The notes under the pieces: model-generated
What the model was told of the DNA's origin: nothing
The model's input: the letters and a program-made list of their open reading frames with translations, nothing else
Database searches by the model: none
Position numbers and translations under genes: made by a program
Shown: one piece after another, positions 55,038 through 63,617 of the stretch
How the letters are laid out: every line of letters begins with the position of its first letter
Numbering within the stretch: position 1 is the first letter of the stretch
Assembly (NCBI GenBank): GCA_030427485.1
Contig: JAUICG010000007.1
Coordinates: 105,273 to 169,272 of the forward strand
Length of the DNA stretch: 64,000 bases
Direction of reading: 5' to 3'
Source of the DNA: Gammaproteobacteria bacterium
GTDB lineage: Bacteria; Pseudomonadota; Gammaproteobacteria; Pseudomonadales; Halieaceae

Positions 55038-56701
55038 CGCCGGCGCAACGGCTGGCCTTTGCCGCCGTACTCCTGGTCGCTGCATGCGCGAATGCGCAGT
55101 CGCCAGCACGACCCAATATCCTGCTGCTGATGGCGGAAGATATGAGTAGCAGGGTCGGCGCCTTTGGCGACACGGTTGCGGTCACGCCCAACCTCGATGC
55201 ACTCGCCGCCGGGGGCGTGAGCTACGGCAATACCTTCACTGCCGCCGGTGTCTGTGCGCCCAGCCGCGCCGCGCATATTCTCGGGATGTACGCGATCGCC
55301 ACCGGAACGCAGCATATGCGAAGCAGCAGTCGCCCGGGGGGTGGCTACTACGCGGTGCCGCCGGAGAATGCCAAAGCCTACCCGGAATTGCTGCGGGCGG
55401 CGGGCTATTATACTTACACCGATAACAAACTCGATTACCAGTTCAGTACACCTTTTGCGCACAGCGGGCCGCCCACCCTATGGGACCTCGAAGGCGGCGT
55501 GGCATCCGATTGGGACAGGCGGGCGCCGGGGCAGCCCTTTTTCGGCTTCATCAATTTTCCGGTAACGCACGAAAGCGGGGTATTTGCTCCGCTGGGTCAT
55601 ATGCCTCACAGCGTTATCCATTTCCTGATGCAGATGATGCGCTGGTACAGCCAGGACGCGCCGGTGAGGGAGGTCGTCAGGCCACAGGACATCGTTGTAC
55701 CGCCCTATTATCCGGATACAACGGTAGTGCGCGCGGATATGGCGCGGCATTACGACAATATCGGGTATATGGATGCGCAGATCGGGAGCATCCTCGATCG
55801 ACTGGCGGCAGACGGCCTGGCGGATTCGACCATCGTAATCTGGACCACCGACCACGGCGACGGCCTGCCGCGCGCCAAGCGCGAGCTGTTCGATTCCGGT
55901 ATCAAGGTGCCGATGATCATACGCTGGCCAACGGCCTATCGACCGCCTGGTGTCAAACCCGGCACGGTGGATCAGCGTCTGATCAGTTTTGTCGACCTGG
56001 GCCCCACGATTTTGTCGCTGGCCGGCGTGCCGGTGCCGGCCAACATGCACGGACGTGATTTTTCCGGCAGTGACGCCGCGGTGAACGACTACATCTATGC
56101 GTCCCGTGATCGAATCGACGAACTGATGGATCGGCAGCGCGCGGTGCGGGATACGCGCTACAAGTACATCCGCAGTTGGTACCCGGAAGTCCCGGGTGGC
56201 ACCGATCTTGCGTTCCGCGACAACATCGACATGGTGCGCGCGATGCGCGCGATGTACGATGCCGGCCAGCTCAACGCGGTGCAGGGGCAGTGGTATGAAG
56301 CACCCGGCGAAGAGCGCTTGTTCGACCTGCTACTCGATCCCTTCGAGATTCAGGATGTCAGCGGCGATCCCCGGTACCAGGGCGTCCTGCAGCGGATGCG
56401 CGGCGCACTGGACGCCTGGCTGGTACGTGTTGGCGACTGGAGCGATGAATCCGAATCCGCTATGGTGAGCAGGTTTGAGCCGGGCGGTGCGCGACAGCAG
56501 ACGCCCGCGCCCGCGCTGTCGGTGCAGCAGGGAAAGCTTGTGCTATCGCCCGCTGCTGTCGGGCATTCGCTGGAGTATCGCCTGGACCGGGGGCGCTGGC
56601 AGCTCTATACCGGGCCGGTCAGTGTTGACGAAGACAGTGAAATCGAAGCCAGGGCGGTGCGCTATGGTTGGAAGGAGAGTGAGATTGTACGTATTCCCTG
56701 A
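55034..56701 (+). CDS. sulfatase (Cys-type), N-sulfoglucosamine-sulfatase-like
   Basis: A 555-aa exported sulfatase. The signal region ends LLVAACANAQ, which fits either a lipobox (VAAC) or a normal cleavage after ANA. The active-site motif is CAPSRAAHILGMY with Cys74 for formylglycine, followed by GTQHMRSS, the pattern of SGSH/heparan-N-sulfatase-like enzymes. TTDHGDGLPRAKRELFDSGI near residue 275 supplies late metal ligands. A C-terminal beta domain of about 90 residues (LSVQQGKLVLSPAAVGHS) is a chitobiase/CBM-like add-on. ATG 55034 overlaps the previous stop by four bases and the gene end overlaps the next DUF3604 start, so translation is coupled on both sides. Confidence 0.9.
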   Translation: MTPAQRLAFAAVLLVAACANAQSPARPNILLLMAEDMSSRVGAFGDTVAVTPNLDALAAGGVSYGNTFTAAGVCAPSRAAHILGMYAIATGTQHMRSSSRPGGGYYAVPPENAKAYPELLRAAGYYTYTDNKLDYQFSTPFAHSGPPTLWDLEGGVASDWDRRAPGQPFFGFINFPVTHESGVFAPLGHMPHSVIHFLMQMMRWYSQDAPVREVVRPQDIVVPPYYPDTTVVRADMARHYDNIGYMDAQIGSILDRLAADGLADSTIVIWTTDHGDGLPRAKRELFDSGIKVPMIIRWPTAYRPPGVKPGTVDQRLISFVDLGPTILSLAGVPVPANMHGRDFSGSDAAVNDYIYASRDRIDELMDRQRAVRDTRYKYIRSWYPEVPGGTDLAFRDNIDMVRAMRAMYDAGQLNAVQGQWYEAPGEERLFDLLLDPFEIQDVSGDPRYQGVLQRMRGALDAWLVRVGDWSDESESAMVSRFEPGGARQQTPAPALSVQQGKLVLSPAAVGHSLEYRLDRGRWQLYTGPVSVDEDSEIEARAVRYGWKESEIVRIP

Positions 56702-58781
56702 ATTCAGCTACTGCAGACAGTCTGCAGCCGGGCGGTGGTTCACCTCAGCCCTTGCGCTGTCCTGTGCACTGGTGTTGTTTGCGGTGGCGGATGGTGCCGC
56801 TGCGGAATCTGCCACGGAGACCGCGCCGGCTGCCGACGCCGAGGCGACGGGTACGGCGCAAGACCGTCCCGGACAGAAAGCGGTGCGTAAAGCCAACGCG
56901 AGCAAGACAAGGCCGAAGCAGGTCTACTCTGAAACTCGCGCGCCTTGCGCCAACCAGGCGCCCCTGAAACGGGCCTTTTTCGGGGACTTGCATGTACACA
57001 CACGGTACTCGCTCGACGCCAGTACCCAGGGCACGCGTACGACACCGGCACAGGCCTATGAATTCGCTCGCGGCGCACGCATCGGTATTCAACCCTGGAC
57101 TGAAAGCGGCGAGGCGATGCGCTCGCTGCAATTGTCGCGCCCTCTGGATTTCGCGATGGTTTCGGATCACGCGGAACTGATCGGTGAAGTCTATATGTGC
57201 AATACGCCCGAGGCGGGGGGCTACGATTCCTGGCAGTGTCTGCTCTATCGCCACTGGCCGCGCGGGGCGTACTACCTGTTCAACTATATGGCGACGATGG
57301 AGCAGTCACATATGGGGCAGTGTGGCGAGGATGGCGAACTGTGCCTGCGCGCGGCGCTGCAACCCTGGCGGGAAATGCAGGAGGCCGCCGAACGCCACTA
57401 CGATCGCAGTGCGGACTGCGCGTTTACCACCTTCGTGGGTTATGAGTGGACGGGTATGGATTCCTCCAATGGGGGTAATCTGCACCGCAACGTGGTGTTT
57501 CGCAATGCCGAGGTACCCGAGTTGCCCGCCAGTTTTATCGACGGATCGGAGCCGCACCTGCTGTGGGAGTCTTTACAGGAGCACTGCAATGGCACGCAAC
57601 ACGGCTGCGAGGCGCTCGTGATACCGCACAACTCCAACTACAGTGCGGGCTCCATGTTCAGCGGCCTCGATGACAGTGGCGAGCCAATGACCCGGGAGTA
57701 TGCTGCGGCGCGCGCTTACTTCGAACCGCTGGTAGAGGTCATGCAGCACAAGGGTGCCTCGGAATGCTATTTTGAGACGGGTGTCACGGAGGATGAACTG
57801 TGCGCATTCGAGCAGTTAAGCGAGGACAATATCGCCGGCTATAACAATCCGCCAACGCCCGACACCGGTTTCGTGCGCAAGGTACTGGTGGATGGACTGG
57901 TCATCGAAAACACCGTGGGTGTCAATCCCTATCAGTTTGGCCTCATAGCCAGCACGGATACGCACCTGGGTACTCCCGGTGCGGCGCGTGAAGACCTGTT
58001 CCTGGGACATGGCGGTGCCGGCGTGCCGGCAAAGGATGAGGTTCCCCCCGGCCTGCCCGACGAGCTCGAGTACAATCCGGGTGGTCTCGCGGTGGTATGG
58101 GCGCATGAAAACAGTCGCGATGCCTTGTTCGATGCGATGCGCAAGCGCGAAACGTATGGCACCAGCGGCCCGCGAATTATCAGTCGCTTCTTTGCCGGCT
58201 GGGATTTCCCGTCAAACCTGTGCGCGGCACCGAACCGGATAAAACGCGGTTATGCGCAGGGCGTACCGATGGGGTCGATCCTGCCCCGGCGAAAAAGCGA
58301 AAGCCAGATGCCGACCTTCCTGGTTGCGGCCAGCCAGGATAGCGGCACGCAGGCAGTGCCTGGTACACCACTGCAGCGCCTGCAGGTTATCAAGGGCTGG
58401 GTAGACGCCGATGGTGAACGCCATGAAGCGGTCATCGATGTGGCCGGGGATGCCGATAATGGGGCCTCGGTCGATTTACAGACCTGCGCTACCAGCGGTA
58501 GCGGGTTCGCCGATCTGTGCGCAGTGTGGGTCGACACCGGTTTCGACCCGGATGAGCGGGCCTACTATTATTCGCGTGCGGTGGAGAACCCGACGTGTCG
58601 CTGGAGCCAGCGCATCTGCGCTGCCGCGGGTGTGGATTGCGCGCGTCCCGACACAGTCGCAGAGGGTTACGAGGGTTGTTGCGCGGTCGAGCACCGCCCC
58701 GTGGTACAGGAACGCGCCTGGTCCTCGCCGATATGGTATAGCCCGCCGGCGGGTGCATCCTCTCCGGCCGCTCCACAGTGA
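56685..58781 (+). CDS. DUF3604 family exported protein (copy 3)
   Basis: A protein of about 698 aa with a late hydrophobic signal (FTSALALSCALVLFAVADGAAA) and a low-complexity Ala/Thr/Glu linker before the core. Core motifs are FGDLHVHTRYSLDA (H103, H105), DFAMVSDHAELIGE, FVGYEWTGM, VIPHNSNYSAG, GLIASTDTHLGTPG and YGTSGPRIISRFFAGW, ending RAWSSPIWYSPPAG. It is much closer to copy 1 (28.7 kb) than to its operon neighbour copy 2. The start is uncertain: TTG 56685 has AAGGAG seven bases upstream, while GTG 56679 and ATG 56664 are in frame. All three overlap the sulfatase end. Function unassigned; a PHP-like metallohydrolase is inferred. Confidence 0.83.
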   Translation: MYVFPEFSYCRQSAAGRWFTSALALSCALVLFAVADGAAAESATETAPAADAEATGTAQDRPGQKAVRKANASKTRPKQVYSETRAPCANQAPLKRAFFGDLHVHTRYSLDASTQGTRTTPAQAYEFARGARIGIQPWTESGEAMRSLQLSRPLDFAMVSDHAELIGEVYMCNTPEAGGYDSWQCLLYRHWPRGAYYLFNYMATMEQSHMGQCGEDGELCLRAALQPWREMQEAAERHYDRSADCAFTTFVGYEWTGMDSSNGGNLHRNVVFRNAEVPELPASFIDGSEPHLLWESLQEHCNGTQHGCEALVIPHNSNYSAGSMFSGLDDSGEPMTREYAAARAYFEPLVEVMQHKGASECYFETGVTEDELCAFEQLSEDNIAGYNNPPTPDTGFVRKVLVDGLVIENTVGVNPYQFGLIASTDTHLGTPGAAREDLFLGHGGAGVPAKDEVPPGLPDELEYNPGGLAVVWAHENSRDALFDAMRKRETYGTSGPRIISRFFAGWDFPSNLCAAPNRIKRGYAQGVPMGSILPRRKSESQMPTFLVAASQDSGTQAVPGTPLQRLQVIKGWVDADGERHEAVIDVAGDADNGASVDLQTCATSGSGFADLCAVWVDTGFDPDERAYYYSRAVENPTCRWSQRICAAAGVDCARPDTVAEGYEGCCAVEHRPVVQERAWSSPIWYSPPAGASSPAAPQ

Positions 58782-58952
58782 TAGCGCAGTGACGGGCTTC
58801 CCTGGAGGAGTCCGGCGTGGCGTCTTGTGAAACACGCACCGTCGCTGGGCCGCGTTGTTAAACCACCCTCTGGCATTTGTCGCCCGGGTGCTGCCACTGG
58901 AATCGGTGCGGCTATAATCGCCGCAACTATTACATAAAGGAGTGCAACCAAA

Positions 58953-59726
58953 GTGGCTGATTCAGGAACTGTGGTGTTGATTACGGGTGGCGGCAGCGGC
59001 ATGGGTCGCGAGGCGGCGAGGCGATTTGCGGCAGAGGGCGCCACAGTGGCCCTGTTCGATGTAAATACCGCGGGAATGGCGGAAACTGTCGGGACCTTTG
59101 AAAGTATTCATGCCTGGACTGTCGACCTGACCGACTTTGCCGCCGTTTGCGCCGCCGTACGCGAGGTGGAGGAAAAACTGGGTCCGGTTGAGCGGCTCTA
59201 CAACTGCGCGGCCATCATGCCGTTTGGCAAACTTGTCGAGCAGGACAATGCCATCATTCACAAGCAGATGGCTATCAATTATGGCGGTCTCGTCAATATC
59301 ACGCAGGCCGTGCTGCCCGGGATGTTGCAGCGCGGTCGGGGGGATTTTGTCAGCTTTGCCTCCATGGCCGGGATTATCCCGATGCTGTTCACCGGTGCTT
59401 ATACCGCCAGCAAGTTTGCGGTGGTCGCGTTCACCGAGACGCTGTATCACGAGAACAGGAATTCCGGCGTGCGTTTTGCCTGTGTCTGTCCGCCCGCGGT
59501 TGCCACGCCGTTGCTGCAGCAGGGCAAAGACACTGCCTGGCCGAAAATGCTGGAGAACCAGGGCGCGCCCATCAAGCCCCGCATCGTCATCGAGGCGGTG
59601 GAAGACTGCCTGAAGAGGGGCAAGTTTTTCGTGTTCCCGACACGTGATTCCAGGATCGGCGCCCTGATGCGCCGCTTCGCTCCGGGCCTGATCTGGAAAC
59701 AGGTGCACCAGGTGGAAGGATTCTAG
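58953..59726 (+). CDS. short-chain dehydrogenase/reductase
   Basis: A 257-aa classical SDR. The cofactor motif TGGGSGMG is at residues 11-18 and ALFDVN follows, where the aspartate indicates NAD(H) preference. NCAA replaces the usual NNAG, and the catalytic YTASK is near 150 with the preceding serine in FASMAGI. The substrate is unknown. GTG 58953 is preceded by AAAGGAG 11 bases upstream and a TATAAT at 58913-58918 without a clear -35. It lies between the sulfatase operon and the Gfo/Idh cluster and has its own likely promoter. Confidence 0.88.
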   Translation: MADSGTVVLITGGGSGMGREAARRFAAEGATVALFDVNTAGMAETVGTFESIHAWTVDLTDFAAVCAAVREVEEKLGPVERLYNCAAIMPFGKLVEQDNAIIHKQMAINYGGLVNITQAVLPGMLQRGRGDFVSFASMAGIIPMLFTGAYTASKFAVVAFTETLYHENRNSGVRFACVCPPAVATPLLQQGKDTAWPKMLENQGAPIKPRIVIEAVEDCLKRGKFFVFPTRDSRIGALMRRFAPGLIWKQVHQVEGF

Positions 59727-59805
59727 TCGCGACCGCAACTCTGCCGCTCAGGCTCTCGATCTACGCCATATTTCTGGCTGAGTTACTGCCCGGTGCCCGA
59801 CGTGC

Positions 59806-59834
59806 TTGACAGCCACCGGCGTTGCCTCTAAATT
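59806..59834 (+). promoter_or_regulatory. sigma-70 promoter candidate for the Gfo/Idh/MocA cluster
   Basis: TTGACA (59806-59811), a 17-base spacer, then TAAATT (59829-59834). It has a perfect -35, ideal spacing and a 4-of-6 match at -10. The first gene starts 87 bases downstream. Confidence 0.5.
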
Positions 59835-59920
59835 GGCCTGACCACTTTTCGGGCCATATGTCGCGCATGTCCGCCCTGACCAACAGGAGAAAGTGGCGAG
59901 GCAAGAGGTGAGCACAGCCG

Positions 59921-61075
59921 ATGGGGCAGAGCAAGAGCGTGCGACTGGGCGTTATTGGCCTGGGCAATATCGCCAGACAGCATATAGACAACCTTTCCAA
60001 CGGCCGGATCGCGGACTGTACGCTCGCGGCCGTCTGTTCGCGCCAGTCTACGGCGCTGGCAGCTGATCCGGGCGTGCCCCACTTCACGGATTACGAGGAG
60101 CTGGTGCGCAGCGGCCTCTGTGACGCGGTACTGGTGGCGACCCCGACATTCACCCATTTTGAGACGGGCGCTTGCGCGCTGCGCGCGGGCCTGCACGTGA
60201 TGATGGAAAAACCCATCGGCCTTTCGACCCGGGAGGGCGAAGAACTGCTCGCCCTGCGGCGGCCCGGGCAAGTATTTGCGCTGATGCTCAACCAGCGTAC
60301 CGACCCCTTGTTTACCACCATGCGGGAGATTATCCAATCCGGTAAGCTCGGAGAGATAACGCGCACGCATTGGACGATGACCAACTGGTTCCGTCCGGAA
60401 GTGTATTTCCAGGTCAGCGACTGGCGAGCCACCTGGCGCGGCGAGGGCGGCGGCCTGTTGTTGAACCAGTGCATCCACAATCTGGATATCTACCAGTGGC
60501 TCTGTGGCCTGCCGGAATCGGTACAGGCATTTTGTGAATTCGGGCGCTATCACGATATAGAGGTGGAAGACGAGGCCACGGCCGTTTTTCGCTACGCCAA
60601 CGGGGCCACCGGCGTATTCGTCGGCTCTACCGGAGAGGCGCCCGGTGTGAATCGTTTTGACGTGATCGGTGACCTCGGGTCGCTGGCATTTGACGGGGAG
60701 CGCCTGCTCCTGTGTGAAAACCAACCCGGTACGCTAGAATTCAGCCGTGGCACGCGCGAGATGTTTGGCATGCCTGCGTCCAGCGTCAGCGATATCACCC
60801 CGGACCGGGCAATGAACCAGCATGCGGCGGTGATGAACAATTTTGTCGGGGCGATTCTGCGTGGCGAAGACCTGCTGGCCCCTGCGGCCGACGGGCTGGC
60901 GTCGCTGTCCCTGGCCAACGGGATGTTGCTGTCGACCTGGGAGGCGCGGGCGGTTTCGCTGCCGCTGGACAGCGAGCACTACCAGCAGGCCCTGGCGCAG
61001 CGCATCGCGGGTTCGACGCTGCGTCGCAAGGCGGATATCGAGGCCAGGGTTGATATGAGTGCTTCTTACCGATGA
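59921..61075 (+). CDS. Gfo/Idh/MocA family oxidoreductase (1)
   Basis: A 384-aa NAD(P)-dependent sugar oxidoreductase. The N-terminal Rossmann domain has RLGVIGLGNIARQH at residues 6-19. The EKP motif is MMEKPIG near 92. The C-terminal alpha/beta domain has GEGGGLLLNQCIHNLDIYQWL, with the catalytic-region histidine after the conserved GG. The family oxidises or reduces sugar or cyclitol hydroxyls. With the DUF1080 gene at the end of this run, C3 oxidation of a glycoside is a reasonable guess. ATG 59921 follows GAGGTG. The stop overlaps the next ATG (ATGA). Confidence 0.9.
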   Translation: MGQSKSVRLGVIGLGNIARQHIDNLSNGRIADCTLAAVCSRQSTALAADPGVPHFTDYEELVRSGLCDAVLVATPTFTHFETGACALRAGLHVMMEKPIGLSTREGEELLALRRPGQVFALMLNQRTDPLFTTMREIIQSGKLGEITRTHWTMTNWFRPEVYFQVSDWRATWRGEGGGLLLNQCIHNLDIYQWLCGLPESVQAFCEFGRYHDIEVEDEATAVFRYANGATGVFVGSTGEAPGVNRFDVIGDLGSLAFDGERLLLCENQPGTLEFSRGTREMFGMPASSVSDITPDRAMNQHAAVMNNFVGAILRGEDLLAPAADGLASLSLANGMLLSTWEARAVSLPLDSEHYQQALAQRIAGSTLRRKADIEARVDMSASYR

Positions 61076-62451
61076 CGGCATCAAGCGCCATGGCCCTGGA
61101 ACAGGAAACCCAGCAGCTTGCGGCGCTGGCGGATAAACCGCTGCGCCAGCGGCTGCCCACCTATCTGCGGCTCAGCGGTCCCGGTTGGTTGCAGGGCGCG
61201 ATGACGCTGGGCGGCGGCAGCGCAATCACCTCGTTGACCATCGGCGCTGTTTACGGCTATGAGTTGCTGTGGGTGCAGCCGCTGTCGATGTTGATCGGTT
61301 GCATCATGTTGTTTGCGCTCTCGCACCAGACCCTCAGTACCGGTGAGCGGCCTTTCGCTGCGATGCGTGATCACGTGCACCCCGCCCTCGCTTGGCTGTG
61401 GGCTGTCGCGGCACTGGCTTCCAGTATCATCTGGGGCTTTTCGCATTACCCGCTGAGCGCCGGCATGCTGGAGGAGATCATCGCGGTCTCTGGCGGTTTC
61501 ACTCTGCAGGACCAGCCTGGGATGACGCGGGAACTCTACCTGTTCGCGCTGGCGGTACTGGTCTGGATGGTGTGTGCCTACACCGCCTGGCATTACGGCG
61601 CGGGTGGCCGCGCAGTGCAGTGGTTCGAGACTGCGATCAAGGTACTCAGCGGGATGATTATCCTCGCCTTCCTCTGGGTGGTGCTCGCCGCCACGGTCAA
61701 CGGGCAGGTCGACTGGGGCGCGGTGCTGGCGGGTTACGTACCGAGCGGTCTGCCCAGTGACGGGGCAGGTGTGACAACCATCATGGCGGCGCTAGGCACC
61801 GCGGTCGGTATCAATATGACGTTTGTGTACGGCTATACGCTGCTCGACCGGGGCTGGGGCGCTGCGCACCGGGAACTGTCGCGCTACGACATTGTACTGG
61901 GCCTGGTGCTGCCCTATGTGCTGGTGACCAGCCTGATCTCCATTGCCGCCGCCGGCGCATTTTACGGCTCCGGGTTCAGCGTAAACGGCACGCTCAGCCC
62001 GGCACAGGCGGGCGCGATGTTCAGTGACGCCGGTATGGGGCCGGTCACCGGCCGCCTGGTATTCGCGGTGGGGATTCTCGGCATGGCGGTCGGGTCGCTG
62101 GTGATGCACATGCTGTGCTGTGGCGCGGCCGCCGGCGCGATGTTCAATTGGGAGCCGCACTCGACCCCTTACCGCCTCGCATTGTTGCTGCCCACTCCTG
62201 CGGTACTGGGGGTGTTTCTCTGGTCAACGATGGGCGCGTACGTCATTTTGCCCACCTCGGCAATTTGCGGTTTCCTGCTGCCCATTGCCTACCTGGGCTG
62301 GCTGTTCCTGAATAACAGCAAAGCTTACCTCGGCGCTGACCGCCCTGAGGGCGCGCGCCGGGCCTGGTACAACCTTGCGATGGTGCTGTGTATCCTGACA
62401 GTGCTCGCCAGTGTCACTTACAGCACCGGCATCAAACTGAACTGGTTCTGA
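61072..62451 (+). CDS. NRAMP-like membrane transporter, atypical
   Basis: A 459-aa inner-membrane protein with about 11 helices. The first helix region LSGPGWLQGAMTLGGGSAIT aligns by eye to the NRAMP TM1 pattern, but the metal-binding DPGN is replaced by GGGS. In the TM6 region GTAVGINMTFVYGYTLLD keeps the methionine but loses the following Pro-His. It is therefore a distant NRAMP/APC-fold member that probably does not carry Mn2+ or Fe2+ in the usual way. Given its position between two sugar oxidoreductase genes, an organic substrate is possible (inference). ATG 61072 is coupled to the previous gene. Confidence 0.7.
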   Translation: MTASSAMALEQETQQLAALADKPLRQRLPTYLRLSGPGWLQGAMTLGGGSAITSLTIGAVYGYELLWVQPLSMLIGCIMLFALSHQTLSTGERPFAAMRDHVHPALAWLWAVAALASSIIWGFSHYPLSAGMLEEIIAVSGGFTLQDQPGMTRELYLFALAVLVWMVCAYTAWHYGAGGRAVQWFETAIKVLSGMIILAFLWVVLAATVNGQVDWGAVLAGYVPSGLPSDGAGVTTIMAALGTAVGINMTFVYGYTLLDRGWGAAHRELSRYDIVLGLVLPYVLVTSLISIAAAGAFYGSGFSVNGTLSPAQAGAMFSDAGMGPVTGRLVFAVGILGMAVGSLVMHMLCCGAAAGAMFNWEPHSTPYRLALLLPTPAVLGVFLWSTMGAYVILPTSAICGFLLPIAYLGWLFLNNSKAYLGADRPEGARRAWYNLAMVLCILTVLASVTYSTGIKLNWF

Positions 62452-62463
62452 GGGTTTCGCGTA

Positions 62464-63534
62464 ATGGTGGATATCGGTGATGGCGCGAACTACGCGCCCA
62501 CTGCAAAGGCGGAACAAGTGGTCGCTGCGGGCGAGTTCTGCTTTGCCGCCGCGCACCTTGATCACGGGCATATCTACGGCCAGACCAACGGCCTGCGCGA
62601 TGCCGGCGCGACGCTGAAAGCCGTTTACGATCCGGACCCTGCGCGCGTCGCCGCTTTTGTGGGAGCTTATCCCGGCGTAGCGGTAGTCGACAGTCTCGAA
62701 CAGCTGCTGCAGGACCCGGATATCAAACTGGTGTGCAGCGCCGCTGTGCCGGATCGGCGTGCTGCGCTGGGTATACGGGTGATGGAATCGGGGCGCGATT
62801 ACTTCACGGACAAATCGCCGTTCACCAGCCTCGAACAACTCGAGGAGGTCCGTGCGGTAGTCGCCCGCACCGGACAAAAATACGCGGTTTACTACGCAGA
62901 GCGACTGCACAATGATGCCGCCTGGCACGCCGGTGAACTGATTGCCCAGGGCGCCGTGGGTCGCGTATTGCAGGTGCTCAACCTCGCGCCGCACCGCCTG
63001 GCGAAAGCGACGCGGCCGGCGTGGTTTTTCGACAAGGCCCGCTATGGTGGCATTCTCACCGATATCGGCTCGCACCAGGTCGAGCAGTTCTTGACCTACG
63101 CCGGTTGTGCGGACGCGACGATCAATTTTGCGCGGGTCGCAAACTTCAGTCATCCGGACCAACCGGGTCTGGAGGATTTTGGCGAAATGTCCATGACAGG
63201 CGATAATGGCGCGTCGTTTTACAGTCGTGTCGATTGGTATACCCCGGGCGGCCTGCGCACCTGGGGAGATGGCCGCACATTCATTGTCGGGACCGAGGGC
63301 AGTATCGAACTGCGTAAATACCTGGACGTCGCCCGGTCGGCGCCAGCGGCGAAGCTGTTCCTGGTCGATGGTGAACAAGAGCGGGAGATCGACTGTCTCG
63401 ATCGCAGCGGATTTCCGTTTTTCGGCCAGCTGATACGCGATTGCATCGCGCGCACCGAGACGGCAATGACACAGGCCCATGTCTTCAAAGCCGCGCAACT
63501 GAGTATGCAGGCGCAGCAGTTGGCAGAACAATAA
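62464..63534 (+). CDS. Gfo/Idh/MocA family oxidoreductase (2)
   Basis: A 356-aa protein with the same two-domain layout as the first oxidoreductase but distant from it. The Rossmann start is unusual: instead of a clean GxGxxG it reads FCFAAAHLDHGHIYGQTNGL near residue 27. The EKP position is TDKSPF near 119. The C-terminal domain has RYGGILTDIGSHQVEQFLTY with the conserved histidine. The altered nucleotide loop suggests different cofactor handling or a specialised subfamily. ATG 62464 follows GAGGG, 12 bases after the transporter stop. Confidence 0.82.
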   Translation: MVDIGDGANYAPTAKAEQVVAAGEFCFAAAHLDHGHIYGQTNGLRDAGATLKAVYDPDPARVAAFVGAYPGVAVVDSLEQLLQDPDIKLVCSAAVPDRRAALGIRVMESGRDYFTDKSPFTSLEQLEEVRAVVARTGQKYAVYYAERLHNDAAWHAGELIAQGAVGRVLQVLNLAPHRLAKATRPAWFFDKARYGGILTDIGSHQVEQFLTYAGCADATINFARVANFSHPDQPGLEDFGEMSMTGDNGASFYSRVDWYTPGGLRTWGDGRTFIVGTEGSIELRKYLDVARSAPAAKLFLVDGEQEREIDCLDRSGFPFFGQLIRDCIARTETAMTQAHVFKAAQLSMQAQQLAEQ

Positions 63535-63617
63535 CAGCGTCAGTCTCGCCGCGCGGGTGCATGACAGCAGCATGCGGCCGGGCGGTTTGAGAACAATTAA
63601 AGGAAACCAGGTCGACC

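Noticed and set aside
45781..58781. Classical polysaccharide utilisation locus
   Set aside because: There is no SusD, glycoside hydrolase, polysaccharide lyase or hybrid sensor. Receptors and sulfatases alone do not define such a locus.
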